Assembly: GCA_035541215.1 (NCBI GenBank)
Contig: DATKNV010000175.1
Span: 1-17,379 of the forward strand
DNA length: 17,379 nucleotides
From: DASZHJ01 sp035541215
Lineage (GTDB): Bacteria; Pseudomonadota; Alphaproteobacteria; ATCC43930; CGMCC-115725
Direction of reading: 5' to 3'
Both the position numbers and the translations under genes were made by a program. Positions 13,241-17,379 of the stretch are shown in pieces; positions within the stretch are counted from its first letter, which is position 1; each line of letters begins with the position of its first letter. The notes under the pieces are model-generated. The model had not been told where the DNA came from and searched no databases. It was given only the letters and a program-made list of their open reading frames with translations.

Positions 13241-14690
13241 GCGCCGCCGGGCGCGGCGCCTCGCCTTCCTCCTGGCGGCGCTGCTGCTGGGAGCGCCGCT
13301 TTGCGGCGCGCTCGCGCAGTCGGAGCTGCCGGCCGAGCCGCGGGAGACGCAGCCGGGCTCGCGGCCGACGGAATCGCGGCCGGTGCCCGCCGAGCCGCAG
13401 CCCACGACGCCGAAAACGACGGCGCCCGCGCCGAGGACGGAGACGGTGCCGTCGATGCCCTCAGGCAGCGGCAATCGCTCGACGAGCGGCGGCTCGCGCA
13501 CGACGCCCTCGGACGTGCTGCGCAACACCGAGCGCCGCGGCGCGGCTCCCGCGGGCGGCGGCTCCGGGGGCACGCCCGAGAACAGCGGCGGCGGCGACGT
13601 CAGCGGCCAGATCAACGATCTCGGCAAGGCCGTCCGCACGCAGGAATCGAGCAAGACCGCCGAGACCAAGACGACGACGAAGACGGAGAAAAAGACCATC
13701 ACCAAGACCGACGGCAAGAAGCAGCCGCCGGCGAAGCAGACGACGGTGCGGACCTGGGAAGGCGTTCCCGTCGACTCCCAAGGCAACATGATCATGCGGG
13801 ACGAGGAGCCCGGTCTCCCGCCGCCGCCGCCGCCGAAAAAGGGCGGCGGCGGTACGACCGCGACGCCGCCCGGCGAATCCACCGGCGGCGGCACCCCTCC
13901 GGCGGGCGGCGGCAAGACCGGCGGGACGACGGCCGAGGGCGGGGGCGGAAAGCCGAAGGCGACGGCTTACGTCGACGATTGCCGCGACAAGGCCGTGCCG
14001 GTCCCGCCACCCTGGGGCGATCCCGGCTGGGAGAAGCAGAAGACGCTGAAGCCCGAGGAGCTCTGGATCCTCAACGGCAAGGACATGTCCGCGGAGGTCT
14101 GGACCTACCGGCCGAAAAAGGGCGAGCCCGGCGAGGGCGGTCTTTGCGTGGCCTTGCCGCGGTACAGCAACGGCACGCTCATCGCCATGGGCATCATCTG
14201 CCAGGGCAAGGAGGGATACGTCTGCTTCTGGGATCTCGGCGCCCCGACGGTCGATAAGCCCGGCGGCGATCCCGGACAGAAGGCCAACCCCAAGGGCGTC
14301 AAGGTCGATGACATGCCGAACGGCAGCAATCTCAAGGAGAACTGCACGGAGTGCCATCGCGGCAGCAACGGCTTCATCGGCCATGCCGGCATCGACACGA
14401 TCGGCGGCGAGAGCAGCAAGCCTTATAAGCCGCTCTCGGGCGGCCGCACGGACCAGGTCTGGTCCAATCCGAAAGCCCCCGGAAAATTCGCGCCGGGATG
14501 CCAGGCCTGTCACGTCCTGCCGAAGCTCACGCGCAACTATTGCCTCGCGGTGCTGAAGCCCGCGCTGAGCAGTCCGACGGAGGCCGGTAAGAAACCCCTC
14601 ATGCCGCCGCCCGACGAGGATGCCTCGGGGTACAAGGACGACATCGAGGAGCTGCGCAAGGCCTGCAAGGAGCTCGGCGCCGATCTCTAG
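13212..14690 (+). CDS. Secreted di-haem c-type cytochrome-like protein with long Pro/Gly-rich linker (492 aa)
   Basis: An exported protein that I cannot place in a named family. Residues 1-35 form a signal peptide (Arg-rich start, hydrophobic core 17-31, cleavage at ALA). Residues 36-255 are low complexity: Pro/Glu/Arg-rich, then Thr/Lys-rich (150-170), then poly-Pro and Gly runs (203-250). A folded domain follows at 256-492 with extra Cys residues (257, 312, 330, 338). It holds two CxxCH haem-attachment sites, CTECH (378-382) and CQACH (430-434). This implies export, periplasmic haem ligation and a redox role. The GTG start at 13212 has AGGAG upstream and lies inside the CsgG-like gene, overlapping 29 bases: strong translational coupling. 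The whole protein may be an electron carrier presented at the cell surface; that is inference. Confidence 0.8.
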   Translation: MATSSNPRTERRRARRLAFLLAALLLGAPLCGALAQSELPAEPRETQPGSRPTESRPVPAEPQPTTPKTTAPAPRTETVPSMPSGSGNRSTSGGSRTTPSDVLRNTERRGAAPAGGGSGGTPENSGGGDVSGQINDLGKAVRTQESSKTAETKTTTKTEKKTITKTDGKKQPPAKQTTVRTWEGVPVDSQGNMIMRDEEPGLPPPPPPKKGGGGTTATPPGESTGGGTPPAGGGKTGGTTAEGGGGKPKATAYVDDCRDKAVPVPPPWGDPGWEKQKTLKPEELWILNGKDMSAEVWTYRPKKGEPGEGGLCVALPRYSNGTLIAMGIICQGKEGYVCFWDLGAPTVDKPGGDPGQKANPKGVKVDDMPNGSNLKENCTECHRGSNGFIGHAGIDTIGGESSKPYKPLSGGRTDQVWSNPKAPGKFAPGCQACHVLPKLTRNYCLAVLKPALSSPTEAGKKPLMPPPDEDASGYKDDIEELRKACKELGADL

Positions 14691-14716
14691 GGCGCGGCAC
14701 CGGCCGGATGCGTGTC

Positions 14717-15109
14717 CTATCCCTCGATGGGAAGCTCACTCGACGTCAGAGACCATCGAGGGCGTGACGTCCAATGGACGTTTGCCGAAGGCCGGACGCC
14801 TGGCTCCTCGTTCAAAGATCCCGCGGGTACGATGACTTCGCGGCCGCTTCGAGTGAGATGCGGAACGGGCGAGCCGCACTTGCCGCAGAACGAGGTCGAG
14901 AAGCTCCGCGCTTGCGGGAAGTCGTACCGGACGACCAGGCTTTCCCCTCGTGTCCAGCGGAACGACTCCGGCGCCACGTAGGCGTTGGCAGCGTAAGCGC
15001 TCCCGGACGCCTTGCGGCACCGCGAGCAGTGGCAGTTCACGAATTTCGCGAACGGCAGACGGACTTCGTACCCGACCGAAGTGCACAGACAACTTCCGCT
15101 GACGATCAT
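14717..15109 (-). CDS. GFA-family zinc-binding protein (130 aa)
   Basis: A small cytoplasmic protein of the GFA family (glutathione-dependent formaldehyde-activating enzyme, CENP-V/Mss4-like fold). The Cys ligands are all visible: C7-L-C9 (SGSCLCTSV), C26-H-C28-x2-C31 (NCHCSRCRK) and C75-x2-C78 (SFCGKCGSPV), enough for two zinc sites. The sequence GSAYAANAYV and a late NVHW fit the family. Most members have no proven substrate; the formaldehyde-glutathione role holds only for a few. The ATG at 15109 follows GGAG with 6-base spacing. It converges with the di-haem gene, 26 bases apart, and is divergent from the oxidoreductase gene across 264 bases. Confidence 0.88.
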   Translation of the reverse strand: MIVSGSCLCTSVGYEVRLPFAKFVNCHCSRCRKASGSAYAANAYVAPESFRWTRGESLVVRYDFPQARSFSTSFCGKCGSPVPHLTRSGREVIVPAGSLNEEPGVRPSANVHWTSRPRWSLTSSELPIEG

Positions 15110-15373
15110 CGTGTGCTCCAGGTAGCAGATCGATTTTTTCCGATCTCGATCCTCAAGTAACTATACTTTATCGATGCGGAAGCGCACGCGAGACTGCAGC
15201 ACCGTTCCCAGGCGGAGGAACCCGATCCGATTGCGGCGATCGAGCGGCGCGAGACCAGGGCCATCTGCGGGAGCTCGATCGGATCGAATCTCCGTGTTGC
15301 GCCACCTGGGCGGTCGTGGCGGGACGGCCGGACCAAATCCGCAATTCCAGGAAATCGAAACGGGACGCCGGCC
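15110..15373. promoter_or_regulatory. Divergent region between the GFA gene and the oxidoreductase gene
   Basis: This stretch of 264 bases has no convincing gene. Near the GFA gene it is AT-rich and contains a 6-bp inverted repeat AGATCG/CGATCT (15127-15132, 15141-15146) around a T-rich loop, and a minus-strand -10-like TATAGT (complement of ACTATA at 15161-15166). These could belong to the GFA promoter. The rest is GC-rich, with no clear boxes for the oxidoreductase gene. Confidence 0.3.
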
Positions 15374-16600
15374 ATGTCAGTGGAAAAGGTAAAGACGCTC
15401 ATCATCGGAGGGGGCCAGGCCGGGCTGGCAATGAGCGAGCATCTGACGAAGCACGGGGAGCCGCATCTCATCGTCGAGCGGCATCGGATTGCCGAGCGAT
15501 GGCGCTCCGAGAGATGGGACTCTCTCGTCGCCAACGGCCCGGCTTGGCACGACAGATTTCCCAGTCGGGAGTTCTCCGGCATCGATCCCGACAGCTTCGC
15601 CTCCGCCGCCACGGTCGTGGATTATTTCGTCGGCTTCGCAGAGCAGATCGGCGCTCCCATACGCTGCGGCGTCGAGGTCACGGCCCTGCGCAGGAACGCC
15701 GACGGCGGCGGCTTCCGTGCCGATACGCCGGCGGGCGCGATCGAAGCCGCAAATGTCGTGGCCGCCACCGGGCCGTTTCAGCGCCCCATCGTCCCCACCC
15801 TCGTGCCCGCGGATGCAGGGATCGTGCAAATTCATTCCAACGGCTATCGCAATCCGGGACAGCTGCCTCAGGGGGCGGCGCTGGTGATCGGAGCGGGCTC
15901 TTCGGGCGCACAAATCGCCGACGAGCTTCTGCGCGCGGGGAGACGCGTCTATCTCTCGGTCGGCCCCCACAACAGGCCTCCCAGAAGGTATCGCGGACGG
16001 GATTTCGTCTGGTGGCTGGGGGTGCTGGGCATGTGGGATGCCGAGACCCGCGATCCCTCCATGGAGCATGTCACGATCGCCGTGAGCGGTGCCTATGGCG
16101 GCCACACCGTCGACTTCCGGCGCTTCGCCGCGCGCGGGATGCTGCTCGTGGGGAGGGCGGAAGCCTTCAGAGACGGCGTCATGCATTTCGCGCCCGATCT
16201 CGCGAGCAACGTTGCACGCGGAGACGCGGATTACCTCTCGATCCTGGACGCAGCGGACGCCTATGCCGCCCGGGAGGGTCTCGACCTCCCCAGGGAACCC
16301 GATGCGCGCAAGGCAGAGCCGGATCCGGAATGCTTGGTCGACCCAATTCGCCAGTTGGATCTCGCGGACGCCGGTATAACTTCGATTGTGTGGGCGACGG
16401 GCTACGCCCTCGATTTCCGCTGGCTGAAGGTCGATGCCTTCGATGAGAAGGGTAGACCGGTGCATCGCCGGGGTGTCTCGGAGGTGCCGGGGCTGTACTT
16501 CCTGGGGCTGCCGTGGCTCTCGCGCAGGGCTTCCTCCTTCATCTGGGGCGTCTGGCACGATGCCAAATACCTGGCGGGCCATATCGCAGCCCGCGGCTAG
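15374..16600 (+). CDS. Flavin-containing monooxygenase-like (CzcO-type) oxidoreductase (408 aa)
   Basis: A cytoplasmic FAD- and NAD(P)H-dependent oxidoreductase. The FAD-binding GGGQAG is at 12-17 (TLIIGGGQAGLAM), the second nucleotide-binding motif GAGSSG at 173-178 (VIGAGSSGAQIADEL), and the late WATGY at 340-344 (IVWATGYALDF), which ends the FAD domain in flavin monooxygenases. HSNGYRNP (154-161) occupies the place of the FMO fingerprint (FxGxxxHxxxY) but lacks its FxG part. Family members oxidise S, N or carbonyl groups; no substrate can be named here. A C-terminal SSFIWGVWHDAKYLAGHI helix is typical. ATG 15374 has only a weak ribosome binding site, but the frame begins just before the FAD motif, as expected. 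The downstream gene is a cupin 295 bases away. Confidence 0.87.
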   Translation: MSVEKVKTLIIGGGQAGLAMSEHLTKHGEPHLIVERHRIAERWRSERWDSLVANGPAWHDRFPSREFSGIDPDSFASAATVVDYFVGFAEQIGAPIRCGVEVTALRRNADGGGFRADTPAGAIEAANVVAATGPFQRPIVPTLVPADAGIVQIHSNGYRNPGQLPQGAALVIGAGSSGAQIADELLRAGRRVYLSVGPHNRPPRRYRGRDFVWWLGVLGMWDAETRDPSMEHVTIAVSGAYGGHTVDFRRFAARGMLLVGRAEAFRDGVMHFAPDLASNVARGDADYLSILDAADAYAAREGLDLPREPDARKAEPDPECLVDPIRQLDLADAGITSIVWATGYALDFRWLKVDAFDEKGRPVHRRGVSEVPGLYFLGLPWLSRRASSFIWGVWHDAKYLAGHIAARG

Positions 16601-16895
16601 CGGTGGCGCTTTGCCGAAATGCTTGTCGCTCCCGCTTCGGGTCTTGTTTCGGATCTCTAGGAGGCCTCGCGATTGCGATTGACGGCTTCGCGGTCATGCC
16701 AATTGCAGAAGCCCTCTAAACGGCGCCTTTTCGGGTCGGTGCAGGAGTTCCTGGCCCGGCATTTCGAACGACTTGTTCCGGAGCGCCTCTTCGAGACCAT
16801 GGAGCGAGCCTAGCGCGAATTTTTCCGGGCCTGGTTTCCACCAAATCGCAGACCGCCCGGTGCGCATGACGCGAGACGATTACATGGAGAAGGTC
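16601..16895. other. Gap with a possible decayed coding fragment
   Basis: Between the oxidoreductase and the cupin I find no complete gene. In one plus frame, bases 16703-16813 read as a plausible protein end, LQKPSKRRLFGSVQ then EFLARHFERLVPERLFETMERA and TAG. It has ordinary-looking residue use but no good start or ribosome binding site. It may be the end of a broken gene or chance. The promoter of the cupin should also lie in this stretch. Confidence 0.3.
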
Positions 16896-17321
16896 ATGGA
16901 AAATCGAATGCCGAGCATCGTCGACCTGAACGCGGAGCTCGCGAAGCTGACGATGTTCCGGCGGACCCCTCGATCGACGGCGGCGGATCGAAAGGGAAGC
17001 GTCGCAGATTTGGCCTCCTACCGCGACGGCCTTCTCTTGGCCATAAAGGCGTCGGGGACAGATCATTGGGAGCGGCATCTCGCCGGAGACGAGCTGGTTT
17101 ACATCCTCGACGGCAGCGCAACCCTCGAAATCGTATGCGACGCCGGACCGCCCAAATCGTTCCTGCTTCGCGCGGGAACGATCGCTGTCGTTCCGCAGGG
17201 TGCGTGGCACCGCCTTCGTTCTCCGGAGGGCGCGACGCAACTGGCCGCGACGCCCTTTCCCGGCGAAACGATCGAGCTCGACGTCGACGATCCCCGCGGA
17301 GTCGAGAGCAAGGCGATGTGA
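16896..17321 (+). CDS. Cupin-domain protein (141 aa)
   Basis: A small single-cupin beta-barrel protein. Motif 1 is HWERHLAGDELVYILDG (two His, a Glu and the closing Gly at the expected spacing for metal binding), and motif 2 is AGTIAVVPQGAWHRLRSPEG, with its metal-ligand His. Such proteins are metal-dependent dioxygenases, isomerases or small-molecule binders; the substrate is not predictable. The N-terminal DLNAELAKLTMFR fits a cupin subgroup that begins near this point. The start is uncertain: ATG 16896 (GGAGAAGG just upstream) and ATG 16908 (MPSIVDLN) are the best, while ATG 16866 and 16884 and an open frame from 16773 add residues that look unlike the family. The next possible gene overlaps its stop. 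Confidence 0.82.
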   Translation: MENRMPSIVDLNAELAKLTMFRRTPRSTAADRKGSVADLASYRDGLLLAIKASGTDHWERHLAGDELVYILDGSATLEIVCDAGPPKSFLLRAGTIAVVPQGAWHRLRSPEGATQLAATPFPGETIELDVDDPRGVESKAM

Positions 17322-17379
17322 GCGAGGAATTCACCGGGAGGTCATCGCGGACGCTCGCTTCCGACGTGCCGCCGCTCAG
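17318..17379 (+). CDS. Possible start of a downstream gene (partial)
   Basis: GTG at 17318 overlaps the cupin stop (ATGTGA) and opens a frame, MSEEFTGRSSRTLASDVPPL, that continues to the window edge without a stop. The overlap suggests translational coupling. Only 20 codons are visible and no family can be recognised, so it could be chance. Confidence 0.3.
   Translation, partial: MSEEFTGRSSRTLASDVPPL

Noticed and set aside
12290..13915. 541-codon minus-strand frame opposite the CsgG-like and di-haem genes
   Set aside because: The plus strand carries a lipobox, a signal peptide and proper ribosome binding sites; the antisense frame has none of these.
13800..13960. GC-rich short repeats in the di-haem gene as a CRISPR-like or regulatory array
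   Set aside because: The repeats are codon-level Pro and Gly runs inside an open frame with no regular spacer structure.
12224..14690. A true curli (csg) operon
   Set aside because: Only the CsgG-like gene is present; no CsgA/B repeat subunit, CsgE, CsgF or CsgD gene is seen, and the partner is a haem protein.
15174..15373. Possible gene fragment in the gap before the oxidoreductase (a frame reading EEPDPIAAIERRETRAICG)
   Set aside because: The peptide looks protein-like for a short stretch, but it has no start, no stop context and no family that I can name; left as intergenic.
15106..15612. 168-codon minus-strand frame spanning the GFA/oxidoreductase gap
   Set aside because: It overlaps the FAD-binding N-terminus of the oxidoreductase gene and shows no domain or plausible start signal.

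Overview
The window is GC-rich, densely packed bacterial chromosome. Gene content points to an alphaproteobacterium, probably in the Hyphomicrobiales: a pair of Hsp20 genes behind an RpoH-type promoter, a DUF2161 protein, a class III cyclase/TolB-like/TPR fusion, PAS_5-family proteins, a GFA protein and a fossil of an ABC_sub_bind (PF04392) protein. The lineage is an inference from family content only. I saw no tRNA, rRNA, CRISPR array, insertion sequence or prophage gene.

Layout. 1-148: end of an outer-membrane barrel protein. 149-2118 (+): candidate heat-shock promoter, structured leader, a small ORF, two Hsp20 genes and a DUF2161 nuclease-like gene. 2122-3588 (-): cytoplasmic-looking subtilisin-family protease, divergent from 3711-6591 (+), which holds a cyclase/TolB-like/TPR gene and a soluble PAP2/vanadium-haloperoxidase-type gene with an N-terminal Gly-Leu-Asp repeat. 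6602-8133 (-): GT4 glycosyltransferase whose 3' end runs into a 40-residue fossil of an ABC substrate-binding protein. 8275-10757 (-): phosphonate-type ABC transporter, order phnD-phnC-phnE, without C-P lyase genes in view. 10964-11914: two PAS_5-family genes placed tail to tail. 11915-12223: AT-rich regulatory island. 12224-14690 (+): CsgG-like outer-membrane lipoprotein overlapping a secreted protein with two CxxCH haem sites. 14717-15109 (-): GFA-family protein. 15374-16600 (+): flavin monooxygenase-like protein. 16896-17321 (+): cupin, followed by the possible start of another gene.

How the genes work together. The first block is a protein-quality-control unit that looks thermally induced. 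The phn block is an ATP-driven importer for a phosphonate, phosphite or phosphate-like anion. The most unusual unit is the translationally coupled CsgG-like/di-haem pair, which suggests a secreted redox protein handled by an outer-membrane lipoprotein; I do not recognise this pairing as a characterised system. Other notable points are the fossil fused to the glycosyltransferase reading frame, the heat-shock leader, and the paired PAS_5 genes.
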